Source: Xanthomarina arctica | GTDB taxonomy: Bacteria; Bacteroidota; Bacteroidia; Flavobacteriales; Flavobacteriaceae | DNA: 64,000 bases | Reading direction: 5' to 3' | Assembly (NCBI RefSeq): GCF_014638915.1 | Contig: NZ_BMFQ01000002.1 | Location: 248,001 to 312,000 of the forward strand | Part shown: positions 46,086-53,127 of the stretch, piece after piece | Layout: each line of letters begins with the position of its first letter | How positions within the stretch are numbered: position 1 is the stretch's first letter | The notes under the pieces: model-generated | The model's input: only the letters and a program-made list of their open reading frames with translations | Told to the model about the DNA's origin: nothing | Database searches by the model: none | Translations under genes and position numbers: made by a program

Positions 46086-46146
46086 TAGCTGTAGTTCATT
46101 TTTAATTCTTTCTGATTTTAAAAACCTAAGTGTTCAGCTTGAGGTT

Positions 46147-46554
46147 CTAAAATTTTAGACCTACTTGAAGATCAAATGGAAATCCTACAGTAAGGTTTCC
46201 AGTTGTATTATTGTTAAATTCATATTCCGTGCCAATAGATAGAAAAGCACTGGAAGGTTTCTCTATATTATAATTTTCTGGAAAATAAGAATATACTACT
46301 GTTCTCGCTTGCGCCCCCAAAAAAGAGGACCATCTATCCGAGTGCGCGTATTTTATTAAAACAGGAACTTCTAAAGTAACAAATTCAGGATTCCTTCTAA
46401 TAGAAAGGCCATTTTGAAGCGTTAATTTATTTGATAGTGAGATGTTGTGAAAAAGACTAACATTGAAAAGATTGTCTTTAATTTCAAATGGAGATTCCTC
46501 TTGAGCTGAAACCACAGCCGTAAAAAAACATAGACATACTATTAAGGTTTTCAT
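46147..46554 (-). CDS. Small secreted outer-membrane-type protein, unknown function
   Basis: 135 residues from the ATG at 46554, chosen because it opens a normal signal peptide (MKTLIVCLCFFTAVVSAQ); an ATG seven codons upstream is possible. Alternating strands such as FNVSLFHNISLSNKLTLQNG, FVTLEVPVLIKYAH, SFLGAQARTVV and GNLTVGFPFDLQVGLKF suggest a small beta-barrel. It ends in Phe, as outer-membrane barrels often do. No family recognised. Converges on the SRAP gene. Confidence 0.65.
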   Translation of the reverse strand: MKTLIVCLCFFTAVVSAQEESPFEIKDNLFNVSLFHNISLSNKLTLQNGLSIRRNPEFVTLEVPVLIKYAHSDRWSSFLGAQARTVVYSYFPENYNIEKPSSAFLSIGTEYEFNNNTTGNLTVGFPFDLQVGLKF

Positions 46555-46719
46555 GTTGATACTTTTATTTGTCAATAATTTACAACGGTATATTCAAGGA
46601 AAATTACGTGCTTTAAGAATCTAATTTAGCAAATACTAACCAAATATAAAAATCTAGTTTATTTTTCTGAAGCTTGATGATTAAGATTGGTTCAAATTTA
46701 TTAATTGATTTTTTAATGG

Positions 46720-46727
46720 TAAATTTG
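46720..46727 (+). promoter_or_regulatory. -7 box (TAAATTTG) upstream of the 130-residue protein
   Basis: TAAATTTG matches TAnnTTTG and lies 35 nt before the ATG at 46763. No TTG at the proper distance was found, so only half the promoter is supported. Confidence 0.4.
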
Positions 46728-46762
46728 CAGAACCAATATATTTCATCATTAATCTTTAGTTT

Positions 46763-47155
46763 ATGCCTTATCAGGATCTGTTTGTTCTTTTCTGGGAACA
46801 AGTAAAATTAAGTTGTCAAGAAGGCACTTTTGCTAAATTAACTATGGCAAAGACCATAGGGAAACCTAACTTGAAAAATATATTTGTCAGACCAATCTAT
46901 TCTGATAATGACTTTAAGGTGCTAGTGAAATTGCGCTACCAATCTAAAGAAACTGAGGATGAAGAAAACGAGCTTACATTAGAAGATGCTTTCGTGTTTT
47001 TGAAACCATACCTTAGAACGTCTTTTTCATCTGTCCTTTTATTTACAACAACAAAGGATGTTACTTTCAAAATTAATAAGAAAGGAGCAGGTAGTATTAC
47101 CGAGAATTACCCGACATTTCATAATGTTATTCAACCAAAGAGCGATTTAGAGTAA
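46763..47155 (+). CDS. Cytoplasmic protein of unknown function
   Basis: 130 residues without signal or membrane segment. It opens MPYQDLFVLFWEQVKLSCQE and contains KPNLKNIFVRPIYSDNDFKV, FFKVLVKLRYQSKE-like strands and a final KKGAGSITENYP. The mix of helix then antiparallel strands suggests a small alpha+beta domain. I do not recognise the family. It stands alone, 217 nt before the cysteine operon. Confidence 0.65.
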   Translation: MPYQDLFVLFWEQVKLSCQEGTFAKLTMAKTIGKPNLKNIFVRPIYSDNDFKVLVKLRYQSKETEDEENELTLEDAFVFLKPYLRTSFSSVLLFTTTKDVTFKINKKGAGSITENYPTFHNVIQPKSDLE

Positions 47156-47249
47156 CTGCAGCCTGAGTATTGGTTTTTAATTTCTTTCTAAAAACGATAT
47201 GTTTTAAATCATTTTTTTAATTAGGAGTCGGGCTTTTATAATATAAAAA

Positions 47250-47360
47250 AACGTCTCATATTTCATCTAAGAATTGTACGGCAAACATTTAGTAGTTGAA
47301 AATAAAAAATATATTTTAACGTCTTTTTAATTATTTTTTATTTTAAAAAATCGTCTCTTT
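47250..47360 (+). promoter_or_regulatory. Upstream region of cysE-cysM with three CGTCT boxes
   Basis: Copies at 47252-47257 (CGTCTC), 47320-47324 (CGTCT, followed by TT) and 47352-47357 (CGTCTC), each preceded by an A/T run. The last is part of TCTCTTTG, close to a -7 box, 11 nt before the ATG. They could be operator sites for cysteine/sulfur control; this is inferred from spacing and repetition only. Confidence 0.35.
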
Positions 47361-47371
47361 GAAAAAAAAAG

Positions 47372-48172
47372 ATGGATCAATCCACATTGGTACAAGCCAT
47401 AAACAAGCAAAAGCAGGAAATTAAGGTTTCAATAGCCTTAAAAAGGGAGTCTCAGAGATTCACCCAATTGCTTTTTAATACGTTGTTTGATCAAGGAACA
47501 GATACAGAAAAAGCTCTTTTAGAACTTGAAAACTTATTTCTTATAATTAGAGATTTGGCCTGTCCCGAAATTAAAGGGGCACCTTGTAAAAGGTGGGAAG
47601 ACTTTACTCAAGTTATCCCAGAACTATTTTGTAGTTTAAAAAAAGACGCTACTGCTATCTACAATAACGATCCGGCAGCCCAATCTCTAGAGGAAGTGTA
47701 TTTGGCTTATCCTGGCTTTTTTGCTATTGCTATTTACAGAATGGCGAGAGAGTTTTTTAAATTGGGATTACCACTTATACCACGACTCATGACAGAGTAT
47801 GCACACCAGCTTACAGGAATCGATATTCATCCTGGTGCCCAGATTGGGAATTCCTTTTTTATTGATCATGGAACAGGAGTTGTTATTGGAGAGACCACAG
47901 AAATACATGACAATGTTAAGATTTATCAAGGAGTTACTTTAGGAGCTCTAAAAGTTGAAAAGCAACTTAAAAATAAAAAAAGACATCCTACTATTGGACA
48001 AAATGTGGTTATCTATGCCAATGCGTCTATTTTAGGAGGAAATACCATTATAGGAGAAAATAGTATAATAGGAGGGAACACGTGGTTGACAAAATCTCTT
48101 CCAAGAAAATCTATGGTATTACATACACCAGAAGTACAAATAATTACAAAATTAAAAAATCATGAAGAATAG
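47372..48172 (+). CDS. cysE: Serine O-acetyltransferase (EpsC/CysE type)
   Basis: 266 residues. An N-terminal helical domain (to about 130) is followed by left-handed beta-helix hexapeptide repeats: IDIHPGAQIG, FFIDHGTGVVIGETTEIHDN, YQGVTLGALK, and GGNTIIGENSIIGGNTWL. HGTGVVIGET is the serine acetyltransferase signature; His of IDHGTG is catalytic. It makes O-acetylserine from serine and acetyl-CoA, the first step of cysteine synthesis. It overlaps cysM by 11 bases, so product passes to the next enzyme of the pathway. Confidence 0.93.
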   Translation: MDQSTLVQAINKQKQEIKVSIALKRESQRFTQLLFNTLFDQGTDTEKALLELENLFLIIRDLACPEIKGAPCKRWEDFTQVIPELFCSLKKDATAIYNNDPAAQSLEEVYLAYPGFFAIAIYRMAREFFKLGLPLIPRLMTEYAHQLTGIDIHPGAQIGNSFFIDHGTGVVIGETTEIHDNVKIYQGVTLGALKVEKQLKNKKRHPTIGQNVVIYANASILGGNTIIGENSIIGGNTWLTKSLPRKSMVLHTPEVQIITKLKNHEE

Positions 48173-49043
48173 AACCATCCTAGATCAGATAGGAAATACG
48201 CCCTTGGTAAAATCGATGGTTTTGAATACAAACCCAAATGTGAGTCTGTATTTTAAACTTGAAGGAGATAACCCTGGAGGAAGTGTTAAAGATAGAGCGG
48301 CATACAATATGATTAAAAATGCGGTGGATGCTGGAGAAATTGATGCATCAACCAAACTCATTGAGGCTACTAGTGGAAATACAGGAATTGCACTTGCCAT
48401 GATTGCTGGAATCTTTAAGCTAAATATTGAATTAGTCATGCCTGAAAACTCTACAAAAGAACGTGTTCAAACCATGAAGGCCTACGGAGCAAAAGTAACT
48501 TTGCACCCAGACGGCATTGAAGGAGCGCGAGATTATACCACTGCAAAGGTTGAAAACGAAGGTTACTATACCTTTAATCAATTTGCAAATGAAGACAACT
48601 GGAAAGCACATTACAAAACTACAGGACCCGAAATATGGAGAGACACCGAAGGAGAAGTAACCCACTTTGTATCTTCTATGGGGACTACAGGAACTATTAT
48701 GGGAGTTTCAAGCTTTTTAAAAGAGCAGAATAAAAATATTCAGATTGTAGGTGTACAGCCAACAGATGGTTCTAGTATTCCTGGAATTCGTAAATGGCCA
48801 ACCGCTTATCTGCCTGCCATATTTGATGCAAAAAAAGTAGATAGAACGATAGAGGTAAGTCGTGATGAAGCTATAGAAATGACAAGAAGACTAGCCAAAG
48901 AAGAAGGGATTCTGGCAGGAATGAGTAGTGGAGGAGCGACTGTTGCAGCATTAAAGCTAGCAAGCCAATTAGAAAGTGGTATTATAGTAAGTATTATATG
49001 CGATCGTGGCGATCGTTATTTATCGTCGGACCTTTTTGAATAA
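48162..49043 (+). CDS. cysM: Cysteine synthase (O-acetylserine sulfhydrylase)
   Basis: 293 residues of the fold-type II PLP family. PLP Lys43 in GGSVKDRAAY, substrate loop EATSGNTGIALA, phosphate loop SSMGTTGTIMG, and SSGGATVAA near the end. The closing TLG-type region ends at SSDLFE. It converts O-acetylserine plus sulfide or thiosulfate to cysteine; length and the RKWPTAYLP segment favour CysM over CysK. It overlaps cysE by 11 bases and forms a compact two-gene cysteine operon. Confidence 0.92.
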   Translation: MKNRTILDQIGNTPLVKSMVLNTNPNVSLYFKLEGDNPGGSVKDRAAYNMIKNAVDAGEIDASTKLIEATSGNTGIALAMIAGIFKLNIELVMPENSTKERVQTMKAYGAKVTLHPDGIEGARDYTTAKVENEGYYTFNQFANEDNWKAHYKTTGPEIWRDTEGEVTHFVSSMGTTGTIMGVSSFLKEQNKNIQIVGVQPTDGSSIPGIRKWPTAYLPAIFDAKKVDRTIEVSRDEAIEMTRRLAKEEGILAGMSSGGATVAALKLASQLESGIIVSIICDRGDRYLSSDLFE

Positions 49044-49152
49044 AGAAAAGTCAGTCATATAATCGATTATCTTTTTGTTTTTTCAATGGCTTCATTATGA
49101 AGTGCCAAGTTTTATAAACAGAATTTTCGAAAGATGAGTAACTTAATAAAAG

Positions 49153-49557
49153 TCAAAAGCGGTTGGAACTATCTTTTACTATAAACTCATCATTTTTAGT
49201 AATTACTACATCAATGGATTCATCATAGCTAAGGTGCATTAATTCGATGGTGTATTGCTTCCAATGAATAGTGTCATACTCTTTCTCATTCGAAATTCTG
49301 TCTGTATTCTCATACATTGAAATCATCAATTCGTATTCTTTTTCTCCTTGAAAAAAAGTTAAATGACCAGATACTACGTAGGCTTGTGCATCGTTTATTG
49401 CATTTTTGTGCGAGAACCCAGTTAATTCAATAGAAAGGGAATTGTCTATTTCTGTTTTTGTATTGAGAACTAAATTAGTTATATCATTCATTGCGTTTTT
49501 TTGAGCATAGCTTGATAAACTAAAAACGAGTACTAATAAAGTAAATAATCTAGTCAT
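49153..49557 (-). CDS. Secreted protein of unknown function
   Basis: 134 residues from the ATG at 49557, which gives a normal signal peptide (MTRLFTLLVLVFSLSSYAQ); a longer frame from 49683 would place 42 odd residues before it. The mature part holds NLVLNTKTEIDNSLSIELTG and AQAYVVSGHLTFFQGEKEYE, a short beta-rich pattern. No family recognised. Its first bases overlap the end of a truncated AraC-like frame. Confidence 0.6.
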   Translation of the reverse strand: MTRLFTLLVLVFSLSSYAQKNAMNDITNLVLNTKTEIDNSLSIELTGFSHKNAINDAQAYVVSGHLTFFQGEKEYELMISMYENTDRISNEKEYDTIHWKQYTIELMHLSYDESIDVVITKNDEFIVKDSSNRF

Positions 49558-49747
49558 ATAAATTGGTTTCTCTTTTACTGCCACTGTGTTTGTATATAAA
49601 TTTAGAGTTCTGTAAAAAAACAATGGAACTAATGTTATGCGGAAAAGCAAAATATTCCTTAGGAAATATATCTTTTTCGTCAAGAATAGTAAATTCTTGA
49701 ATATATTTCCTTAAACGCTCAGATTTAGGTTTAAAGGTTTTATACAT
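49550..49747 (-). pseudogene. Truncated AraC-type regulator (N-terminal fragment)
   Basis: 65-residue frame MYKTFKPKSERLRKYIQEFT followed by PKEYFAFPHNISSIVF resembles the N-terminal sensor start of AraC-type regulators of the DUF6597 type (KP...LRKYI..F.IL......FP...). The expected remainder, including the helix-turn-helix half, is absent; the frame ends in the start of the next secreted-protein gene. Most likely a deletion remnant, less likely a short independent protein. Confidence 0.5.
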
Positions 49748-49931
49748 TTAGTTTCTTTTTAATTTCACATTACAGTTTTGTATAAAAATAGTAAAGGATT
49801 TAAAACGTACATACTTTTGAATCTAGTACTTAGTCAAATTTACCTTTTTTTATTTAACAGCAAAATTATAAGTTTGGAGGACTTTGCAAATACGAACTAA
49901 ATTGGGGTTTGGCACTTAAACCTAATTATTT

Positions 49932-50546
49932 TTATACGTTTTTGCCAGTAGTTTTTATTTTTTTTGCACAGTCTGATGCAATTATTAATCCAGCGGCCAT
50001 CATAATAATGTCTTTTAGAACCAATCTTCCTGCCCCAGATAAATATGGAAATCCATAATGTGGAGTAGGAGAATCACCTCCTAAATTTGGAACAAACACC
50101 TCTGGTGTGCTAATTAGGAAGGTTAATGTAACAATGGACATTCCAAATGTTAACAATCCACCCCAGAGTCCGATTTTTGGAAACCAAATTCCCGAGAATG
50201 TTAAAAATCCTATAATAACAATAACGCTTCCTAATCCATAAGAGAAGATATAGGTATTGTTTAATTTATGCCATTCTATATTTTTATCTACTATTTTGCC
50301 TTCTGGGTTTTTGTGTAATACGTATTCTTTAACGACTTTACCCTCTTCGTTGAGGGCTGTTTTGTCAGCGTTTTCATAAAAGAAGCTCATAAAAGGACTA
50401 TTTGTTACAAAAGGAACAATGCCATCTGCTTCGTATTGATAAGCCTTGAGACCTCCAATCCAAATCATCACTATGAAAATGGCAAAACGAATAAGGTTAA
50501 TAAAGTTAGTTTGACTGTTTATTAAAAAATTAAGTAAGTTATTCAT
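49932..50546 (-). CDS. DUF417 family membrane protein
   Basis: 204 residues with about four hydrophobic segments. NLIRFAIFIVMIWIGGLKAY and YEADGIVPFVTNSPFMSFFY are the usual DUF417 (YkgB-like) opening; STPEVFVPNLGGDSP and SGAGRLVLKDIIMMAAGLI close it. A 30-40-residue hydrophilic insertion (ALNEEGKVVKEYVLHKNPEG) lies between the first two segments. Function unknown; in E. coli relatives are induced by hypochlorite (RclC). The AraC regulator gene lies directly upstream, as is common for DUF417 genes. Confidence 0.85.
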   Translation of the reverse strand: MNNLLNFLINSQTNFINLIRFAIFIVMIWIGGLKAYQYEADGIVPFVTNSPFMSFFYENADKTALNEEGKVVKEYVLHKNPEGKIVDKNIEWHKLNNTYIFSYGLGSVIVIIGFLTFSGIWFPKIGLWGGLLTFGMSIVTLTFLISTPEVFVPNLGGDSPTPHYGFPYLSGAGRLVLKDIIMMAAGLIIASDCAKKIKTTGKNV

Positions 50547-50565
50547 AATTATAATTGTTTGACTA

Positions 50566-50573
50566 CAAAACTA
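50566..50573 (-). promoter_or_regulatory. -7 box (TAGTTTTG) of the DUF417 gene
   Basis: Minus-strand TAGTTTTG lies 19 nt before the ATG at 50546. A TTTG at 50593-50590 is 16 nt further upstream, somewhat close for a -33 element. Confidence 0.5.
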
Positions 50574-50621
50574 TAAATTAAGAATAAGCCAAAGAATGGA
50601 TTTTAGGGGATGAACAATGGA

Positions 50622-51437
50622 TTATTTTGCCACTACCGAAATCCCTACTTTCTCACGGAAATGAGTGGGAGATAATCCAACTTCTTTTTTAAAATAACGA
50701 CTAAAATAAAATTCGTCATCAAAATTTAGTTCTATTGCAACTTCTTTGACGGTTTTGAAAGTTAAGTGTAATAATTTTTTAGCTTCTAAAATAACTCGCT
50801 CTTGAATGATTTGCGTTGGTGTTTTTCCAAATTGGATTTTTATTTTTTTGCTAAATGAAGAAAGAGACATCGATAATTTATTAGCATAGAATGAAGAATT
50901 TCGCTCTTTATGAAAATGTAGTTCTAATAATTCTTGAAATATAAATAACTCATTGCTATTAGTTTGTTGTGAAAGTCTGTTCCCAAGTTGATCATCTTTT
51001 TCACTGCTGCATATTGCTAAAATAAGCTGTAGATAAGACTTTAGAATAGATTTTGAAAACCGTTTATTGGCTTCGACTTCTATTTCCATTTTATCTATTA
51101 GTTGGACTATTTCTTGAAATTTAATATTATTAAGTGAAATATAAGGTTGTAAATAAATATTATTAAATAATAATCCATTACATGCAACTTCTTTTTTGTG
51201 GTACTCAATACAATAAAAATCTCCGTGAAATTGTAGTAATTTAACTTTCGAAGAAGTAGAACCATGCCATTTTAAATTTTGATAAGGAGAAAGGAATAAA
51301 ATAGACTTCTGTTTCGTTTTATATTTTACAAAATTGACAGAAAAATGTGATTCATCATCCAATAAAATAATGGAATAAAAGGGAACATTATAATTTTCGA
51401 ATAAATATTTGGATTCTATGAATTGTATTGAAAACAT
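50622..51437 (-). CDS. AraC family transcriptional regulator
   Basis: 271 residues. N-terminal sensor half without a named motif (FSVNFVKYKTKQKSILFLSP). Two C-terminal helix-turn-helix motifs: FYANKLSMSLSSFSKKIKIQ and VKEVAIELNFDDEFYFSRYF, ending with VGLSPTHFREKVG. It lies 75 nt upstream of the DUF417 gene on the same strand and is its likely regulator. Its own upstream region carries copy 2 of the shared promoter/leader. Confidence 0.88.
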   Translation of the reverse strand: MFSIQFIESKYLFENYNVPFYSIILLDDESHFSVNFVKYKTKQKSILFLSPYQNLKWHGSTSSKVKLLQFHGDFYCIEYHKKEVACNGLLFNNIYLQPYISLNNIKFQEIVQLIDKMEIEVEANKRFSKSILKSYLQLILAICSSEKDDQLGNRLSQQTNSNELFIFQELLELHFHKERNSSFYANKLSMSLSSFSKKIKIQFGKTPTQIIQERVILEAKKLLHLTFKTVKEVAIELNFDDEFYFSRYFKKEVGLSPTHFREKVGISVVAK

Positions 51438-51467
51438 TTTTTTGAATTATTGGCAAGAAAGGGATGT

Positions 51468-51530
51468 ATTCTCTATATCCAGCTTATATAATGCTAAGAT
51501 AGTAAATCTTAAGTTTTATGATTGATCTAT
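51468..51530 (-). promoter_or_regulatory. Promoter/leader stretch shared with 38.9 kb (copy 2)
   Basis: Same blocks as the copy at 38897-38958. Here the leader has CTGGATATAG in place of the ATG seen in copy 1, so no start codon lies in it, and it ends about 30 nt before the AraC ATG at 51437. The -7-like TATCTTAG is on the minus strand. Confidence 0.5.
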
Positions 51531-51554
51531 TGGCTAGCCTAGAGTTTCTACGTA

Positions 51555-51749
51555 AAGAATTCAAAAAAAAAGCTACTGATTCTAAATCGCTTTTTTGAGA
51601 GTTTAAAAAATATTTTAAAATTTGGTTATCCTGAAAGTGGTTTAGATGCATTTTCAGTGAGTAAATATTTGTTTAGTCCTAAAATTGATAGTGATGTGGA
51701 GAGGATTTTGGAGTCAGAATTATATGAAGATTTGATTTTAAAACTATAA
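51555..51749 (+). pseudogene. SRAP family C-terminal fragment
   Basis: The last 49 codons, SLKNILKFGYPESGL, DAFSVSKYLFSPKIDSDVER and ILESELYEDLILKL, align to the final 49 residues of the intact SRAP protein at 45.3-46.1 kb (DIKDILNFNYPENALETYPV...FSPKIDSNVERIL). Before them NSKKKLLIL recalls NKKKRQPIIL, but the intervening part is deleted and the first three quarters of the gene are gone. A deletion scar of a second SRAP gene. Confidence 0.85.
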
Positions 51750-51750
51750 C

Positions 51751-51770
51751 ACCGTACAATAACCGTACAA
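51751..51770. repeat. Tandem pair of ACCGTACAA
   Basis: ACCGTACAA at 51751-51759 and 51762-51770 (11-bp period), between the SRAP scar and the tRNA-Ser 3' end. Phased short repeats beside a tRNA could be recombinase arm sites left by an integrated element; this is inference. Confidence 0.45.
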
Positions 51771-51784
51771 CTAATAGAAATAAA

Positions 51785-51820
51785 AAACCCTAACTAATTG
51801 ATTTTCAATTGTTAGGGTTT
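51785..51820 (-). terminator. Terminator of tRNA-Ser
   Basis: On the minus strand AAACCCTAAC (51820-51811) pairs with GTTAGGGTTT (51794-51785), extended by AATTGA/TCAATT toward the loop, and a T run follows. It ends the tRNA-Ser transcript 9 nt past the tRNA. Confidence 0.85.
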
Positions 51821-51828
51821 GTTTAAAG

Positions 51829-51913
51829 CGGAGAAAGAGGGATTCGAACCCCCGGAGGTGTGACCCTCAACAGTTTTCAAGACTGCCGCATTCGACCGCT
51901 CTGCCATTTCTCC
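51829..51913 (-). tRNA. tRNA-Ser (anticodon TGA)
   Basis: Acceptor GGAGAAA/TTTCTCC, D arm, anticodon stem GCAGT/ACTGT with loop CTTGAAA (anticodon TGA), a long class II variable arm (GAGGGTCACACCTC) and T arm GGGGGTTCGAATCCCTC. 85 nt with discriminator G and no encoded CCA. Reads UCA and related Ser codons. Confidence 0.95.
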
Positions 51914-51949
51914 TTGAGTGTCTTATCAGGTATTCCCTGAATGCGGTTG

Positions 51950-51957
51950 CAAATATA
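51950..51957 (-). promoter_or_regulatory. -7 box (TATATTTG) of tRNA-Ser
   Basis: Minus-strand TATATTTG matches TAnnTTTG and lies 36 nt before the tRNA 5' end. No clear TTG at 19-20 nt upstream. Confidence 0.5.
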
Positions 51958-52260
51958 TAAACTATTCTTTAAAAGAAAATGTTTTTTTTGAAAAAAAAGT
52001 ATTTATTATTAAAACACTTTTTAAGCTTTTGAAAGACAATATATTATGCTAGGAATTAATAGAGTTTTGGTCTAATTCTACCATTTTCATTGTCCCTTGT
52101 GTTTTAAATAGTGTATGTCAACTATTAACTTTATCCAATATATATACTATGTGTTCTCTTGTTTTCTTTCCCTTTCCAATAATTGTATAAAAGTAGCTCT
52201 TTACATAGGGGATAGGTCTCAACAAAAATATCACTAAGGGATTCCTAGGCATGTCCTTCA
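51958..52260. other. AT-rich intergenic stretch, no gene recognised
   Basis: About 300 bases between the tRNA-Ser promoter and the AraC fragment. It holds poly-A/poly-T runs near 51970-52000 and no recognisable coding segment, RNA or repeat. A 68-codon minus frame (52118-52324) overlaps the AraC remnant and looks accidental. Confidence 0.4.
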
Positions 52261-52425
52261 TTAAATACGACACACAGTTACGAATATTTAATGAGCTCCG
52301 ATTATAATGTTTCAGAAATAGCAAATATGGTAGGGTATAACAGCTTACCTACATTTAGTAATACCTTCATGAAAATTATGGGGAGGCGACCTTCTGAGTA
52401 TAGAAAAACCAATGAGATTTACTGA
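52261..52425 (+). pseudogene. AraC-type helix-turn-helix fragment
   Basis: The frame reads ...SYEYLMSSDYNVSEIANMVG then YNSLPTFSNTFMKIMGRRPS and EYRKTNEIY to TGA at 52423-52425. This is the second helix-turn-helix and closing motif of an AraC or hybrid regulator (SEIA..VGY.S...F...FKK..G..PSEYRK). Everything before it is missing, and the nearest ATG (52291) would give only 44 residues. A remnant; it ends 46 nt before the nitroreductase start. Confidence 0.8.
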
Positions 52426-52444
52426 GAAACTTCTTTCAAACCTA

Positions 52445-52452
52445 TATCTTTG
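52445..52452 (+). promoter_or_regulatory. -7 box (TATCTTTG) of the nitroreductase gene
   Basis: TATCTTTG matches TAnnTTTG, 19 nt before the TTG start at 52472. This short distance supports the TTG start. Confidence 0.6.
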
Positions 52453-52471
52453 TCAATCTAAATAGATTAAG

Positions 52472-53101
52472 TTGGATATCATAGAAAAATTGAATTGGCG
52501 TTATGCCACTAAATCATTTAACCCTTCAAAATTAATTCCTGAAGATCAAATGAAGGTGCTTTATCAGGCATTTAATCTAACAGCGACTTCTTATGGCTTA
52601 CAGCCCATTAAATTAGTAGTGCTTAAAAATAAAGAGTTGCAATCTGAAATGGTGAAACACGCCATGAATCAACCTCAAATTGGTCAAGCATCTCATGTAT
52701 TGGTTTTTTGTATTGAAACGACTATAGATGAAGAATTTGTCTTAGAATATTTTAATAGAGTTCATACTTTAAGAAATACATCAAAGGCCATTTTAAAACC
52801 ATTCCGAGATTTTTTAATTTCAGATTTTGAAGGAAAACCACAAAACGAAATAGAAAAATGGGCAACCAATCAAGTTTATTTAGCCATGGGTAATTTACTA
52901 ACTGTTTGCGCAATGGAAGGTATAGATTCTTGTCCTATGGAAGGATTTGATTCTAATGCTTTCGATGAAAAACTGCATTTGGCTGAACAAGGTTTGAAAT
53001 CTGTTTTGCTTTTACCTATAGGTTATCGCTCCGAAAACGATATGTTTTCAGAATTTAAAAAGATAAGAAAACATATTTCCAATAGTATTATAGAATTGTA
53101 A
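52472..53101 (+). CDS. NAD(P)H-dependent oxidoreductase, nitroreductase family
   Basis: 209 residues from a TTG start (LDIIEKLNWRYATKSFNPSK), the only start before the conserved WRYATKSF segment, which binds FMN phosphate. QAFNLTATSYGLQPIKLVVL, NQVYLAMGNLLTVCAMEGID and SCPMEGFDSNAFDEKL match the NfsB/NAD(P)H nitroreductase group. It should use FMN and NAD(P)H to reduce quinones or nitro compounds. The DegT aminotransferase gene follows 26 nt downstream. Confidence 0.9.
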   Translation: MDIIEKLNWRYATKSFNPSKLIPEDQMKVLYQAFNLTATSYGLQPIKLVVLKNKELQSEMVKHAMNQPQIGQASHVLVFCIETTIDEEFVLEYFNRVHTLRNTSKAILKPFRDFLISDFEGKPQNEIEKWATNQVYLAMGNLLTVCAMEGIDSCPMEGFDSNAFDEKLHLAEQGLKSVLLLPIGYRSENDMFSEFKKIRKHISNSIIEL

Positions 53102-53127
53102 TTTTAGAATTTATAAAATAAAAAGAC

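Noticed and set aside
52118-52324. 68-residue minus-strand frame
   Set aside because: Overlaps the recognisable AraC fragment on the plus strand and shows no family pattern.
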